Notes: a model not told the origin generated them from the sequence alone. Positions 1-9,237 are shown, counted from the stretch's first letter. The stretch: 64,000 nucleotides of DNA from Rickettsiella endosymbiont of Dermanyssus gallinae (GCF_019285595.1 NZ_CP079094.1:744001-808000), one strand, 5' to 3'. Program-made: numbers and translations.

Positions 1-898
1 TTTCATTACCTAATTCATAATAACGACTTTGCAACACATCACAGTCTGTTCTTATTACATTTTGCTGATCGCGATCCTGGTTTAACTCTTTTAGTAGCGT
101 TTGTTGCTGACCCTGTGTTTCATTAAGCTGTCCCTCGGTTTCAGTAATAGCAATTAATTGGGATTGTAATTGATTATTCAGTGTTCGATAGCGCAGTGCT
201 TGAAGACGGGCTTTGAGTAAGCGTTCTTCCTCTTTAAGGTTTTTATAACGTTCCGCCGCGTTGGCTTGACGTTGTAAATGTTTAGCTTGTTTAGCGAGCT
301 CTTCTCTCAGATCATTTAATCGATTTAGATTTTCTTGCGTATGTTCTAGCCGGTTCTCCGTTTCGCGGCGTCGTTCTTTATATTTGGAAATTCCCGCCGC
401 TTCTTCTATATAGGCACGTAATTCATCGGGCTTTGCTTCTACCACTCGTGAAATCATGCCTTGTTCGATGATGGCGTAGCTTCTAGGGCCTAGGCCAGTG
501 CCTAGAAAGATATCTCGTATATCGCGACGTCTACAACGTGATCCATTGAGATAATAGATGGATTGGCCTTCTCGGGTGATTTCACGTCGTATAGAAATTT
601 GCGCATAACTACTATATTTGCCGCCTAGGCTACCATCAGAATTATCAAAATTGAGCTCAATGGCGGCTTGGCCCAGGGGTTTACGTGTGGTACAGCCATT
701 GAAGATGACATCGTCTAGGGATTGACCGCGTAGTTGTTTCGCAGAGCTTTCGCCCATCACCCAGCGAATGGCATCGATAATATTTGATTTTCCACAGCCA
801 TTGGGCCCTACAATTGCCGTTAAATTGCTAGGAAAGGCGAGGGTCGTTGGATCAACAAATGATTTGAATCCCGCTAATTTGATACTTTCTAAACGCAT
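1..898 (-). CDS. smc: Chromosome segregation protein SMC, N-terminal part (runs off window)
   Basis: The minus strand is open from an ATG at 898 to the window edge, giving about 299 residues. The translation starts [18 protein letters not shown] and has the SMC Walker A motif GPNGCGKSN near residue 32, followed by [11 protein letters not shown]; both are hallmarks of bacterial SMC. From about residue 170 it becomes a charged, Gln/Arg/Glu-rich coiled coil. SMC is an ATPase that, with ScpA and ScpB, compacts and segregates chromosomes. The hinge, the second coil and the C-terminal ABC signature/Walker B half lie outside the window. The hairpin at 993-1030 separates it from the lipoprotein gene upstream on the same strand. 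Identity is certain from the motif set. Confidence 0.96.
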   Translation of the reverse strand, partial: MRLESIKLAGFKSFVDPTTLAFPSNLTAIVGPNGCGKSNIIDAIRWVMGESSAKQLRGQSLDDVIFNGCTTRKPLGQAAIELNFDNSDGSLGGKYSSYAQISIRREITREGQSIYYLNGSRCRRRDIRDIFLGTGLGPRSYAIIEQGMISRVVEAKPDELRAYIEEAAGISKYKERRRETENRLEHTQENLNRLNDLREELAKQAKHLQRQANAAERYKNLKEEERLLKARLQALRYRTLNNQLQSQLIAITETEGQLNETQGQQQTLLKELNQDRDQQNVIRTDCDVLQSRYYELGNE

Positions 899-992
899 AG
901 TAAGCCAAATAGTGATTTTAAGCTTCAAAGTATAGCATTTTCAGTAAATTCAGCGATACGGTTGTAAAGAGGGGGATGGAGAGAGGGGTAGT

Positions 993-1030
993 GTTCAAGC
1001 ATGTGCTAGGTTAAAAGCATATGCTTGAAC
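993..1030. terminator. Perfect 10-bp inverted repeat, possible terminator
   Basis: GTTCAAGCAT (993-1002) and ATGCTTGAAC (1021-1030) are perfect inverted arms around an 18-nt loop. It lies between the stop of the lipoprotein gene (1051) and the smc start (898), both read on the minus strand. There is no strong U tract on the minus-strand side, so it may be a weak terminator, an mRNA stability hairpin or an operator. Confidence 0.4.
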
Positions 1031-1050
1031 GACATTGAATCCCTTTTAGA

Positions 1051-1341
1051 TTATCGAACAGGATAGTATCTACCGTCTTGACCACGATAGTAGCGTACTT
1101 GTTGTTGATTATTGTTGCTGCCACGCGCTAATGAGCTACCTGCAACAGCACCGATACCTGCGCCAGCGATGGTAGCGACGGTTCGACCTGTACCGCCACC
1201 GATAGTGTTACCTAAAAGACCACCTACAGCAGCACCACCTAATCCACCGGCAACAGCACGTTGGTCAGGTGACATACTGTCACAAGCTGTTAACCCAACG
1301 AGGGCAACGCCGATTAATAGAAAAGAATTGAATTTTTTCAT
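1051..1341 (-). CDS. Glycine-zipper outer-membrane lipoprotein
   Basis: 96 residues. A short signal peptide ends in a lipobox, GLTAC with Cys20, so the mature protein should be lipidated. Residues 30-72 form a glycine zipper (GGLGGAAVGGLLG, then GAGIGAVAGS), like the 2TM/glycine-zipper domains of OsmB, SlyB and Pcp-type lipoproteins. The C-terminal tail is QQQVRYYRGQDGRYYPVR, an aromatic/charged tail seen in small envelope lipoproteins. The family is thought to support outer-membrane integrity. The ATG at 1341 is preceded on the minus strand by a GGAGAATAA ribosome-binding site. Exact subfamily not assigned. Confidence 0.85.
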   Translation of the reverse strand: MKKFNSFLLIGVALVGLTACDSMSPDQRAVAGGLGGAAVGGLLGNTIGGGTGRTVATIAGAGIGAVAGSSLARGSNNNQQQVRYYRGQDGRYYPVR

Positions 1342-1481
1342 AATTTATTCTCCACGAAGAAAAAAAATGCTGTATTTCTATTCACTGTCTGTATAAGAAA
1401 AGTATAGTAGGGGAGGGGCTATTTGCCAGATAGAGGGTATAATCTAGCGGGCAAAACCATGGTCTAAAAGAAGGAAATTGT

Positions 1482-1937
1482 ATGAAAAATATACAGCTTA
1501 AAATTCTAGATGCGCGTTTAGGACAAGCTTTCCCATTGCCCGCTTATGCCACGGATGGGTCGGCAGGCCTCGATTTACGCGCCTGCCTGACAGAAACAGT
1601 CCAATTGCTGCCCAATCAAGTGGAGTTGATTCCCACCGGATTAGCCATGCATATTGCACAGCCGGATATGGCGGCGGTTATTTTGCCACGTTCGGGTTTA
1701 GGGCATAAAAATGGCATTGTATTAGGTAACTTGATAGGTTTAATCGATTCGGACTATCAGGGTGAGTTAAAGATTTCTTGCTGGAATCGAGGCAAAGATA
1801 GTTTTGCTATTCAGCCGGGGGAGCGCATTGCTCAGCTGGTTTTTGTTCCTGTGGTCAGAACGCAGTTTGAGATTGTTCCTGAATTTATTGAAAGCGAGCG
1901 TGGGCAAGGCGGATTTGGTCATTCAGGTGTGCAATAA
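1482..1937 (+). CDS. dut: Deoxyuridine 5'-triphosphate nucleotidohydrolase (dUTPase)
   Basis: 151 residues, the normal length of a trimeric dUTPase. The five family motifs are present in order: [10 protein letters not shown] (about 26-35), [17 protein letters not shown] with the catalytic Asp, RIAQLVF, and the C-terminal P-loop-like GQGGFGHSG that closes over the triphosphate. The enzyme converts dUTP to dUMP and pyrophosphate, keeping uracil out of DNA and feeding dTMP synthesis. A GAAGGA-type site lies just upstream of the ATG. It is monocistronic here and followed at once by a strong hairpin (1938-1970). Confidence 0.97.
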   Translation: MKNIQLKILDARLGQAFPLPAYATDGSAGLDLRACLTETVQLLPNQVELIPTGLAMHIAQPDMAAVILPRSGLGHKNGIVLGNLIGLIDSDYQGELKISCWNRGKDSFAIQPGERIAQLVFVPVVRTQFEIVPEFIESERGQGGFGHSGVQ

Positions 1938-1970
1938 AATAAAGCATACAAGTCACTTGTATGCTTTATT
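1938..1970. terminator. Strong bidirectional hairpin terminator after dut
   Basis: A 15-bp perfect stem (AATAAAGCATACAAG / CTTGTATGCTTTATT) with a 3-nt TCA loop sits directly after the dut stop and before the convergent minus-strand gene ending at 1994. The A/T-rich ends can give a U-rich tail in both directions, so it probably ends both transcripts. Confidence 0.75.
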
Positions 1971-1993
1971 GCTGATACATCTGGTCTTTTAAC

Positions 1994-2578
1994 TTATGAC
2001 CGTTGTGTTGCCTGGCGTTTTGTGACTTGTTTAATAGGTGTAAGTTTAGGTTTTTTACATTTGAAGAAACTACTATCGTTATTACTTTGACGCATATCTT
2101 TACTTAATCGTTTTTTACGGGTTATAGGTGCCTGTTTCAGAGGGATATCGGATTTATTTCCGATAGCATTTAATTCTTGCCCGCTATTTACTAAATAGCG
2201 AGTAGATAAAAGGATATTATATGTTTTATAGGATTCATAAATCGTCATGCTTATATTTTCAAGGGTGTTTAATATTTTTTTATCACATAATAGACGCATT
2301 TCGATGTTAGGTAAGCGTTCTTTTTCTGCTCTTAGGCATCTAAGGCGTGTTTCATAGGCGTTTAATACGCTTAAGCAAATAGGGTAAAACTCCTCCGGAT
2401 TTGAATCGGTTCGGTTTAGAACCATGCTATTCCAATCTAAAGCAGCTAAATGATCAAAAGCTTCGGCAAGAATATTAAATATTAATGGTTGTATATGATC
2501 TTCAGGTATTTGATGACTTGCTAGGCGTATACTATGGGTTTGAATGTATTGGTTATGTTTGATTAGTTCCTTCGTCAA
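1994..2578 (-). CDS. Unrecognised protein with basic C-terminal tail
   Basis: 194 residues, no family recognised. It looks mainly helical and soluble, with no signal peptide or membrane segment. The last 45 residues are rich in Lys/Arg, with clusters RKKRLSK and KCKKPKL that look like nuclear-localisation signals or nucleic-acid-binding tails. The core (LNRT..PEE.Y...VLNAYE...R..KE) resembles the centre of the 83-residue protein upstream (2653-2904), so the two may be diverged tandem copies. It ends against the dut terminator. In an intracellular bacterium a secreted effector is possible, but nothing in the sequence proves secretion. Confidence 0.6.
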   Translation of the reverse strand: MTKELIKHNQYIQTHSIRLASHQIPEDHIQPLIFNILAEAFDHLAALDWNSMVLNRTDSNPEEFYPICLSVLNAYETRLRCLRAEKERLPNIEMRLLCDKKILNTLENISMTIYESYKTYNILLSTRYLVNSGQELNAIGNKSDIPLKQAPITRKKRLSKDMRQSNNDSSFFKCKKPKLTPIKQVTKRQATQRS

Positions 2579-2652
2579 TTGCTTTAGGGAGTTTCTTTCG
2601 GTATGAAAAAAAATATTATTTTCATTTTGTTCATTGAACGAGGGTTTATTTG

Positions 2653-2904
2653 CTAATATTTTTTTAATTTAACAAAATTTTCTATGCAAGTGAGTCGTTT
2701 GGTTAATATAGTTTTTAATTCTCTATTTTCTCTATATAAGTTAATACTGTGTGTCATATTTTTTCTATAGCTATCTAGTAAGGGATTGATTATTTTTTTA
2801 TAGCATGCTTCTTCAGGTGTTCTAGTTAAGATCATTTCTTCTATGGGTAACACGAAGTTGTTCCAGTGGTTAACTATTTTTTTTGTAATATTATTTTTAT
2901 GCAT
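2653..2904 (-). CDS. Unrecognised small protein, possible paralogue of the downstream gene
   Basis: 83 residues, charged and predicted helical, with no signal peptide. The stretch ILTRTPEEACYKKIINPLLD matches by eye the pattern of the 1994-2578 protein (hydrophobic, N/T-R-T, PEE, Tyr, then a leucine-rich helix and an R..KE segment). It may be a short paralogue or the remains of a longer gene. Local base composition is very AT-rich. The ATG at 2904 is the only reasonable start. Function unknown. Confidence 0.45.
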   Translation of the reverse strand: MHKNNITKKIVNHWNNFVLPIEEMILTRTPEEACYKKIINPLLDSYRKNMTHSINLYRENRELKTILTKRLTCIENFVKLKKY

Positions 2905-3155
2905 ATTTGTTAAGTAAGATGATTTAAATAGTTTAATTTATAATTGAGATTTTTTTGTTTTTTCTATGTGGCGTAGAAAATATTATGATAGCACAGAGCT
3001 TTTAATGTAATTAAACCTTAGTATTAGCCGCGAGAAATAGAAGTAGAAATTTTTTAGTTTAAAGATGCAATTGATGTTATGGGGGTCAACTTAAGGGTTG
3101 TTTAAGGATTTGTCAGTACCATGAGTTATCTCTATATTGACAGATAAAATTGACA

Positions 3156-3947
3156 ATGCCTCATCAAAGCTTGAGTGATTGCTCGTCGTCTCAATTAAAC
3201 GAGGACGAGGTAGATAGCAGCATGTTAGCAGCGGAAGAGGCAGTAGCAATGTTTCAAATGCGAGCAAGCGCAAAGTTTCAAGCGTGCGCAGAGAGCGTGG
3301 CAGTCAAACCTCAATTGCCGAATGAGGCGATTGCCGAACAATCTTGTTGTGAGGAAGAAGAGGAAGCCTTTCTAGAGCCATCCTATCTTTCTTTCAAAAT
3401 AGCATTCGTAGAGGCGCGTTATGATTTAAAGTGTGCAGAGCAGACGTTAAAATGTTTAAGGGATACCTATCTTAAAGAAAAAAATCTTGAGTTAGCGGCA
3501 AATGCGAAGGGTAAAGGTGATGAGGCTTATAGGCGATTCGTATGGTATAGAGAAAAGCAATTCTATCCGATGCTTCGACGTTATAGGGATGCTCGCAAAG
3601 CCTACTTTAAAGCCTTTATTTCAAGGAAAATTAATTGGTTAAAGAATTTTTTCTATACAATTAAAGAAATCGTTGAACGGTTTATTATAAAGCCAATAAA
3701 AAATATCCGGGCAAAGATTAACGCTTTTAATAAGCCGGTATCTCATGCGCCTGCAGTGCATTACGACGGAGTAGCCGCTTATATTGAAAAAGAAAAGGAG
3801 AATGGAAGCGAAGATCAAGCGCGTCTTAAACACAAAGAAGCTTTTAGCAGTCTGCATTCTCCGTTAAAAAAAATGCAGGACAGACTAGAAAATAAAAAAG
3901 AAACGATTGAAATTTCTGCTAACACGATTAGGTATCGTTGTCGCTAG
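3156..3947 (+). CDS. Unrecognised helical, charged protein
   Basis: 263 residues from the ATG at 3156 (an in-frame TTG at 3150 would add two). The N-terminal 70 residues are acidic (EEEEEAF near 68), followed by a long helical, Lys/Arg/Glu-rich region with coiled-coil character (about 85-165) and a basic stretch IIKPIKNIRAKINAF. No signal peptide or transmembrane segment and no recognised domain. The 3' end overlaps the convergent corC gene by 20 bp (3928-3947), so the two transcripts are antisense to each other there. Candidate lineage-specific or effector-type protein; that role is only inference. Confidence 0.6.
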   Translation: MPHQSLSDCSSSQLNEDEVDSSMLAAEEAVAMFQMRASAKFQACAESVAVKPQLPNEAIAEQSCCEEEEEAFLEPSYLSFKIAFVEARYDLKCAEQTLKCLRDTYLKEKNLELAANAKGKGDEAYRRFVWYREKQFYPMLRRYRDARKAYFKAFISRKINWLKNFFYTIKEIVERFIIKPIKNIRAKINAFNKPVSHAPAVHYDGVAAYIEKEKENGSEDQARLKHKEAFSSLHSPLKKMQDRLENKKETIEISANTIRYRCR

Positions 3948-4914
3948 TGACTTGTAATAAACGGATTTGACGATTATCGGCACGCAATACTTTAAAATGT
4001 AAAGGTGCTAGCGTAATGCTAGCGCCACGTTTGGGTAGGTAGCCAAAACGGTTGGCGATAAATCCACCAATGGTATCGAATTGTTCGGTTGTAAAATCGG
4101 AAGAAAAATAATGATTAAATGCTTCAATCGGCATGAGTGCTTTGACTAAAAATTGATGTTCTGTTTGTTTTTGCACAAAAATTTCTTCGTTATCATCATA
4201 TTCATCTTCAATCTCGCCCACAATCTCTTCGAGTACATCTTCAATGGTGACAAGTCCTGAAACCGCACCATATTCATCTACCACAATAGCCATGTGATAG
4301 TGTTTATGTTGAAATTCTTCGAGTAAGCTATCTAAGCGTTTACTTTCGGGTATAAACACCGCAGGACGTATAATATCGCGAATATTAAAGTTATCTTGAT
4401 GTGCAATCTGCGCACTTGAATCTTCGGCTGTGTTGCCGCTCAACTCGCCATCCTCATGTATTTTAATACACTCCGGTGGCTTCGTTTTCGCGGCGCCTTG
4501 CCGAAAATCCAATTGCTGTGAGTGCACTAGAGGATTATATTTAAGTAAATCTTTTGCAAGTAATAATCCAATGACTTCTTTATTACTATTGCTAATAACA
4601 GGAAAACGAGAGTGGCCTGAATCTATCACAATCGGTAAAAGTTCAGGTAGGGAGGTGGTGTCTGAGATAACGGTTATTTTAGCGCGTGGAATCATGATGT
4701 CGCGTACGTGACGATCCGATATTTGTAATACACCCTCTATCATTTTTAGTGCTTGTGCATCCAGTAATTTACGTTGTTTGGAGGTGCGTAGTTGCTGGAC
4801 TAATTGCTCTCTATTTCTAGGGCCGCGGGATAATATTTGATTAAACCGTTTTAACCAGGAGGAGTGACGATTTTTTTTTCTTTGTCGTTTATCGTCAGAG
4901 ATAGGGGTTTGCAT
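3928..4914 (-). CDS. corC: CorC/HlyC-family CBS-domain protein with a repeat-derived insert
   Basis: 328 residues; typical CorC is about 290. Order: basic N-terminus, first CBS motif (DIMIPRAKITVI, about 73-125), second CBS motif (VFIPESKRLDSLLEEF then YHMAIVVDEYGAVSGLVTIEDVLEEIVGEIEDE, about 176-235), then the C-terminal CorC_HlyC FAD-binding-like domain ending near residue 320. Family members are tied to Mg/Co efflux and envelope functions. Residues about 129-170 have no counterpart in the family linker and are encoded by the dispersed repeat at 4407-4524, read in frame between the two CBS motifs. It is the last gene of miaB-ybeZ-ybeY-corC, the order found in many gammaproteobacteria, and overlaps ybeY by 20 bp. 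Confidence 0.92.
   Translation of the reverse strand: MQTPISDDKRQRKKNRHSSWLKRFNQILSRGPRNREQLVQQLRTSKQRKLLDAQALKMIEGVLQISDRHVRDIMIPRAKITVISDTTSLPELLPIVIDSGHSRFPVISNSNKEVIGLLLAKDLLKYNPLVHSQQLDFRQGAAKTKPPECIKIHEDGELSGNTAEDSSAQIAHQDNFNIRDIIRPAVFIPESKRLDSLLEEFQHKHYHMAIVVDEYGAVSGLVTIEDVLEEIVGEIEDEYDDNEEIFVQKQTEHQFLVKALMPIEAFNHYFSSDFTTEQFDTIGGFIANRFGYLPKRGASITLAPLHFKVLRADNRQIRLLQVTSDNDT
4407..4524 (+). repeat. Dispersed ~120-bp repeat, copy A (inside corC)
   Basis: About 118 bp. It shares with copies B, C and D the blocks CTTCGGCTGTGTT, CAACTCGCCATCCTCATGTAT, CTCCGGTGGCTTCGTTTTCGC, GGCGCCTTGCCGAAAATCC and ATTGCTGTGAGT. Compared with B and C it lacks one base in the central AT-rich palindrome (about 4460-4467). 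That deletion joins two half-frames so the whole element is open on the minus strand and adds about 40 residues to CorC. Confidence 0.9.
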
Positions 4915-5368
4915 AACCTAGTTCCTGTAATAATTGAATTTCAAGTGTTTCCATTTTAGTGGCATCTTTTTCATTTGCATGATCATAGCCGATTAAGTGC
5001 AGACAGCCGTGAATCACTAAATGTGCCCAATGCGCTAAACGTGTTTTTTTCTGTTGTTTGGCTTCTTGATTAACAAGACCGGCATAAATTACTAAATCAC
5101 CTAATAAAGGCGAATAAATTTCAGGCGGTGGTTCAAAAGGAAAAGATAAGATATTCGTCGGTCCTTTTTTATGACGAAAAGCTTCATTGAGATCCGTGCT
5201 TTCTTTTTTGTCCACCAATCGAATGGTAATTTCTGATAAGCGTGTGCGATTAATCAGCGCCTTATCGACCCAACGTTGAAAATAATAGCGCTTAGGAATA
5301 AAAGATCGGCGCGTCATGTTTTGTATGGCGATTTTAATCTGCTTTTTTTTGGGTTTCGTATTGGGCAT
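4895..5368 (-). CDS. ybeY: Endoribonuclease YbeY
   Basis: 157 residues from the ATG at 5368 (MPNTKPKKK). An upstream in-frame ATG at 5422 would give 175 residues but lies deep in ybeZ and adds sequence not seen in the family. The zinc motif HGCLHLIGYDH (HxxxHxxGxDH) is near the C-terminus, preceded by TNILSFPFE and LGDLVI, both standard YbeY features. The enzyme acts in 16S rRNA 3'-end maturation and ribosome quality control. The start lies inside the end of ybeZ and the end lies inside corC, indicating tight translational coupling. Confidence 0.93.
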   Translation of the reverse strand: MPNTKPKKKQIKIAIQNMTRRSFIPKRYYFQRWVDKALINRTRLSEITIRLVDKKESTDLNEAFRHKKGPTNILSFPFEPPPEIYSPLLGDLVIYAGLVNQEAKQQKKTRLAHWAHLVIHGCLHLIGYDHANEKDATKMETLEIQLLQELGYANPYL

Positions 5369-6317
5369 AAGCATGTAATATGGCTTGTACAAGAGAATGT
5401 CTGACGATGTCGGGTGAATCAAACTCAGTAAAGCTAATACCCTTAATACCTTTTAAAATAGCTAATGAGTGGCGTAGACCGGATTCTACACCGCGTGGTA
5501 AATCAGTTTGTGTAATGTCGCCGTTAATGACGACTTTAGAGTTAAAGCCTATACGTGTTAAAAACATTTTCATTTGTTCTTTGGTCGTATTTTGTGCTTC
5601 ATCTAAAATAATAAATGCATCGTTGAGTGTACGGCCGCGCATATAAGCTAATGCAACGACTTCAATAATATGTTGTTCTACACATTGTAGCACTTGTTCA
5701 AAACCTAACATTTCGTTGAGGGCATCATAGAGAGGCCGAAAATAAGGATCGAGTTTTTGTGAAAAGTCGCCGGGTAAAAAACCTAATTTTTCGCCTGCTT
5801 CTACAGCGGGTCGTACCAAAATAATACGACTAATTTTTTCTTTTTCTAAGGCGGCAACCGCACAGGCAACTGCTAAGTAAGTTTTTCCTGTTCCAGCGGG
5901 TCCTAAACCAAAACTAATATCATGACTTAATATATTTTTTAGATAGAGTTCTTGATTAGGGCTGCACGATTTAATCTTTCCCTGCCTTGTGTGTATGATG
6001 ACTTCAGCCGGCGAATTCGTTTTTTCTGGCTCAGCGCTATCCGTTTGTAGGGTTTGCAAGACTAAGTGAATGTTATTAGCGGTTAATGTGGTTTTACCCT
6101 GTGTTTCTTCATACAGATGATGTAAAACTTTAGCGGCTACTTCAACAGATGGCGTAGGGCCATTAATTTGAAAGTCGTGGCCACGATTATAAATGGAAAC
6201 ATTCAGCTGCTGTTCAATTTGACGTAAGTGCTGGTCAAAGGGCCCACAAAGATTCGCTAAACGGTGATTATCTTCGGGGCTAAGTTGAAAACTGTAAGGC
6301 TCTGGTTGAGTATTCAA
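5334..6317 (-). CDS. ybeZ: PhoH-like ATPase YbeZ
   Basis: 327 residues. Walker [12 protein letters not shown] lies near residue 138, Walker [12 protein letters not shown] near 235, and the preceding [16 protein letters not shown] is characteristic of the PhoH family. The N-terminal ~100 residues form the KH-like part found in YbeZ. YbeZ partners with YbeY in ribosome/RNA metabolism. The start overlaps the miaB stop by 4 bp (ATGA arrangement) and the end overlaps ybeY, so it sits centrally in a coupled operon. Normal length, no missing motif seen. Confidence 0.95.
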   Translation of the reverse strand: MNTQPEPYSFQLSPEDNHRLANLCGPFDQHLRQIEQQLNVSIYNRGHDFQINGPTPSVEVAAKVLHHLYEETQGKTTLTANNIHLVLQTLQTDSAEPEKTNSPAEVIIHTRQGKIKSCSPNQELYLKNILSHDISFGLGPAGTGKTYLAVACAVAALEKEKISRIILVRPAVEAGEKLGFLPGDFSQKLDPYFRPLYDALNEMLGFEQVLQCVEQHIIEVVALAYMRGRTLNDAFIILDEAQNTTKEQMKMFLTRIGFNSKVVINGDITQTDLPRGVESGLRHSLAILKGIKGISFTEFDSPDIVRHSLVQAILHAYAQYETQKKAD

Positions 6318-7702
6318 GCGATTACTAATTCTCCTCGTAAAGAGTTTTTCAAGACCTCCGTAATCGTGACAGGAACAATGTGTCCTATTAAGCGAGTATT
6401 ACCCTTAAAGTTCACGACACGGTTATTTTCTGTACGCCCTTGCAGAACATTGTCGTTTTTCTTAGAAGGGCCGTCTACCAGTATTTGTCCTACCTTGCCA
6501 AGCATCGTTTCACTGATAGCCCCTCCTTGAAATACTAGGAGATTTTGCAGAATCTGTAAACGTTGCTTCTTGGTTTCTAGGGGTACATTATCGGGGAGCT
6601 CGGCGGCGGGGGTGCCGGGGCGGCGGCTATAAATGAAACTGAAGGAGTGATCAATGCCCACGGATTTAACTAAATTGAGTGTGGCTTGAAAGTCATCTTC
6701 GGTTTCCCCAGGGAAGCCAATGATAAAATCAGAAGAAATACTAATGTCGGGTCGTACTTTGCGTAGTTTGCGCATTTTGGACTTAAACTCTAGTGCGGTA
6801 TAGCCTCGTTTCATCGCTGCTAAAATGCGATCTGAGCCACTTTGTACCGGTAGGTGTAAATGGTTAGCTAGCTTTGGGATATCGGCATAGGCTTGGATTA
6901 ATCGCTCAGAAAAGGCCAATGGATGTGAGGTGGTAAACCGAATACGATCAATGCCGTCTAAAGCCGCTATATAGCGTATAAGATCTGCCAAATCAGCCAG
7001 CCCACCTTCGTGACGCGGACCTTGGTAATCGTTAACATTTTGACCTAATAAGGTAATTTCACGTACACCTTGTTCGCTCAGCGCCACCACTTCTGCCAAA
7101 ACATCATCTAAAGGACGGCTAATTTCTTCACCACGTGTGTAGGGAACAACACAAAAACTACAATATTTATTACAACCTTCCATGATAGAGACAAAAGCGC
7201 GCACGCCTTCTGCACGCGGTGCCGGTAAATGGTCAAATTTTTCGATTTCCGGGAAGGAAATATCCACAATAGGGCGTTTTTGTTCTAAAACGTGGTCAAT
7301 GAGTTGGGGTAGGCGGTGTAGTGTTTGTGGGCCAAATACGATATCCACATACGGTGCGCGCTGACGAATGCCCGCGCCTTCTTGACTAGCGACGCAGCCA
7401 CCCACACCGATAATCACGTGCGGATGTCGATCTTTTATTTTACGAAATTTACCGACTTGGGAAAATACTTTTTCTTCCGCTTTTTCACGAATAGAACAGC
7501 TATTTAACAACAGCACATCGGCTTCGCTAGGATCTTTGGTAAGGGTTAAGCCATGAGAATGATGCAACAGGTTGGCCATGCTATCCGAATCATATTCATT
7601 CATCTGGCAGCCATGGGTTTCAATGTACAATTTTTGCAGGCTACTCTTCGCACTAGAATTTTCGGCTGTGTTCCCGCTCAATTCGCAATCCTCATGTATC
7701 AT
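6314..7702 (-). CDS. miaB: tRNA-2-methylthio-N6-dimethylallyladenosine synthase MiaB
   Basis: 462 residues. N-terminal UPF0004 domain with three cluster cysteines ([27 protein letters not shown]), radical-SAM motif [17 protein letters not shown] (CxxxCxxC), then a C-terminal TRAM domain. It adds the methylthio group to i6A37 of tRNAs. Normal MiaB starts only a few residues before the [12 protein letters not shown] strand; here about 20 extra residues ([10 protein letters not shown]...) come from repeat copy B. No ATG lies between that start and the conserved strand, and a GGAG sits 7 nt before the ATG, also inside the repeat. The gene follows gatB by 71 bp. Confidence 0.95.
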   Translation of the reverse strand: MIHEDCELSGNTAENSSAKSSLQKLYIETHGCQMNEYDSDSMANLLHHSHGLTLTKDPSEADVLLLNSCSIREKAEEKVFSQVGKFRKIKDRHPHVIIGVGGCVASQEGAGIRQRAPYVDIVFGPQTLHRLPQLIDHVLEQKRPIVDISFPEIEKFDHLPAPRAEGVRAFVSIMEGCNKYCSFCVVPYTRGEEISRPLDDVLAEVVALSEQGVREITLLGQNVNDYQGPRHEGGLADLADLIRYIAALDGIDRIRFTTSHPLAFSERLIQAYADIPKLANHLHLPVQSGSDRILAAMKRGYTALEFKSKMRKLRKVRPDISISSDFIIGFPGETEDDFQATLNLVKSVGIDHSFSFIYSRRPGTPAAELPDNVPLETKKQRLQILQNLLVFQGGAISETMLGKVGQILVDGPSKKNDNVLQGRTENNRVVNFKGNTRLIGHIVPVTITEVLKNSLRGELVIA

Positions 7703-7765
7703 GTATACACTCCGGTTGCTTCATTTTCGCGGCGCCTTGCCGAAAATCCCATTGCTGTGAGTATA
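7642..7765 (+). repeat. Dispersed ~120-bp repeat, copy B (5' end of miaB)
   Basis: About 124 bp filling nearly the whole space between the gatB stop (7774) and the conserved part of miaB. Ends are TACTC and GAGTATA, nearly inverted; inner arms ATTTTCGGC and GCCGAAAAT are perfectly inverted. On the minus strand the element carries GGAG, seven bases, then ATG, followed by an open frame leading into miaB. Confidence 0.92.
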
Positions 7766-7773
7766 TAGTCATA

Positions 7774-9237
7774 TTATGAATCTAGTTTTTGTTTAAGTAA
7801 GTTATTGAGTTGTTGTGGATTTAATTTTCCGCCGGATACTTTCATCACTTGGCCGACGAAGAAGCCATAGAGCTTATCTTTTCCAGCACGATAATCGCTC
7901 AGTTGTTGCGGATGTGCGGCTAACACTTCATCGATAATTTTAGCAATCGCAGCTTGATCCGTGACTTGGCGTAACCCTTGTTCTTGAATAATATCATCCG
8001 CTGTTTTTTTACTTTCCCATAACGCCGAAAAAATGTCCTTCGCAATTTTGCTAGAAATTGTATGATCCGCAATACGCTGTAATAAGCCAGCTAATCGTTC
8101 TGCCGCTACAGGAGACTCGCTGATATTTAAATTATCCTTGTTTAATGCAGCAGAAAGTTCGCCCATGACCCAATTGGCCGCTAGTTTCGCAGGAATGTTT
8201 TGTTGAGCGACACGTTCAAAGTAATCGGCTAATTCACGGCTACTGGTGAGTAAGCTGGCATCATAGGCACTGAGTTCATAGGCTTCTTGAAAGCGTTGGG
8301 TTTTTTTATGCGGTAGTTCAGGTAATGTTTGACGTAGACCGTCTATAAAATCAGTGCTTAATCCCACAGGGCATAAATCGGGATCAGCAAAATAACGATA
8401 GTCGTTCGCATTTTCTTTACTACGCATCGTGCGTGTTTCCTGCTTATCGGAATCATACAAGCGCGTTTCTTGTTGGATAGTGCCACCGTTTTCTAACACT
8501 TGAATTTGTCTGTCGATTTCATATTGAATGGCTTTTTCAACAAAACGAAATGAATTCAAATTTTTAATCTCTACACGTGTTCCTAAGGGGCCATTTTCCC
8601 TGCGTACCGAGACATTGGCATCGCAACGAAAAGAGCCTTCTTGTAAATTGCCATCACAAATTTCTAAATAACGTACCAATGTATGCAATGTTTTAAGGTA
8701 GGCGACGGCTTCTTTGGGTGAAGCTAAATCGGGCTCTGAAACGATTTCCAATAAAGGGACACCGGCACGATTGAGATCGATGCCGCTCATGTCTTCTAAT
8801 CCTTCATGGATGGATTTGCCCGCATCTTCTTCTAAATGTGCACGTGTAATACGAACTGATTTATGTTCACCATTCTCTAATTCAATCGTTAATTGCCCGT
8901 TTCCTACAATAGGATGTTCATGTTGGCTAATTTGATAGCCTTTAGGCAAGTCAGGGTAAAAATAATTTTTTCGTGCAAAAACAGAATAGGATGGAATATT
9001 AGCTTCAATACTTAAGCCAAATTTAACCGCCATGTTAACCGCTTCCGCATTGAGTACGGGAAGTACGCCGGGTAAGGCTAAATCAATAGGGCAGGCCTGT
9101 GTATTGGGATCAGCGCCATAGGCGGTCGCAGCGCCTGAAAACAGTTTCGAGTGTGTGGCTAATTGTGCGTGGACTTCAAGTCCTATAACAGGTACCCATG
9201 ATGTTTCTGGGCTATTTTTATAATCAGCGGAAGTCAT
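7774..9237 (-). CDS. gatB: Asp-tRNA(Asn)/Glu-tRNA(Gln) amidotransferase subunit B
   Basis: 487 residues, normal length. GatB signatures: [10 protein letters not shown] near the N-terminus, [47 protein letters not shown], and [12 protein letters not shown], followed by the helical and YqeY-like tail domains ([15 protein letters not shown]). GatB is the kinase/tRNA-binding subunit of the GatCAB complex that converts misacylated Glu-tRNA(Gln) and/or Asp-tRNA(Asn). The start overlaps the gatA stop by one base. The stop is followed within 8 bp by repeat copy B. Confidence 0.97.
   Translation of the reverse strand: MTSADYKNSPETSWVPVIGLEVHAQLATHSKLFSGAATAYGADPNTQACPIDLALPGVLPVLNAEAVNMAVKFGLSIEANIPSYSVFARKNYFYPDLPKGYQISQHEHPIVGNGQLTIELENGEHKSVRITRAHLEEDAGKSIHEGLEDMSGIDLNRAGVPLLEIVSEPDLASPKEAVAYLKTLHTLVRYLEICDGNLQEGSFRCDANVSVRRENGPLGTRVEIKNLNSFRFVEKAIQYEIDRQIQVLENGGTIQQETRLYDSDKQETRTMRSKENANDYRYFADPDLCPVGLSTDFIDGLRQTLPELPHKKTQRFQEAYELSAYDASLLTSSRELADYFERVAQQNIPAKLAANWVMGELSAALNKDNLNISESPVAAERLAGLLQRIADHTISSKIAKDIFSALWESKKTADDIIQEQGLRQVTDQAAIAKIIDEVLAAHPQQLSDYRAGKDKLYGFFVGQVMKVSGGKLNPQQLNNLLKQKLDS

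Noticed and set aside
1112-1396. 94-residue plus-strand frame over the lipoprotein gene
   Set aside because: Pro/Ala-rich mirror of the glycine zipper on the other strand; no start signals.
4407-4524. Repeat copies as CRISPR units
   Set aside because: Copies are kilobases apart and inside or beside genes, with no regular spacers and no cas genes.
5369-5422. N-terminal extension of YbeY from ATG 5422
   Set aside because: It lies inside the conserved end of ybeZ and adds residues not found in the family; ATG 5368 fits better.
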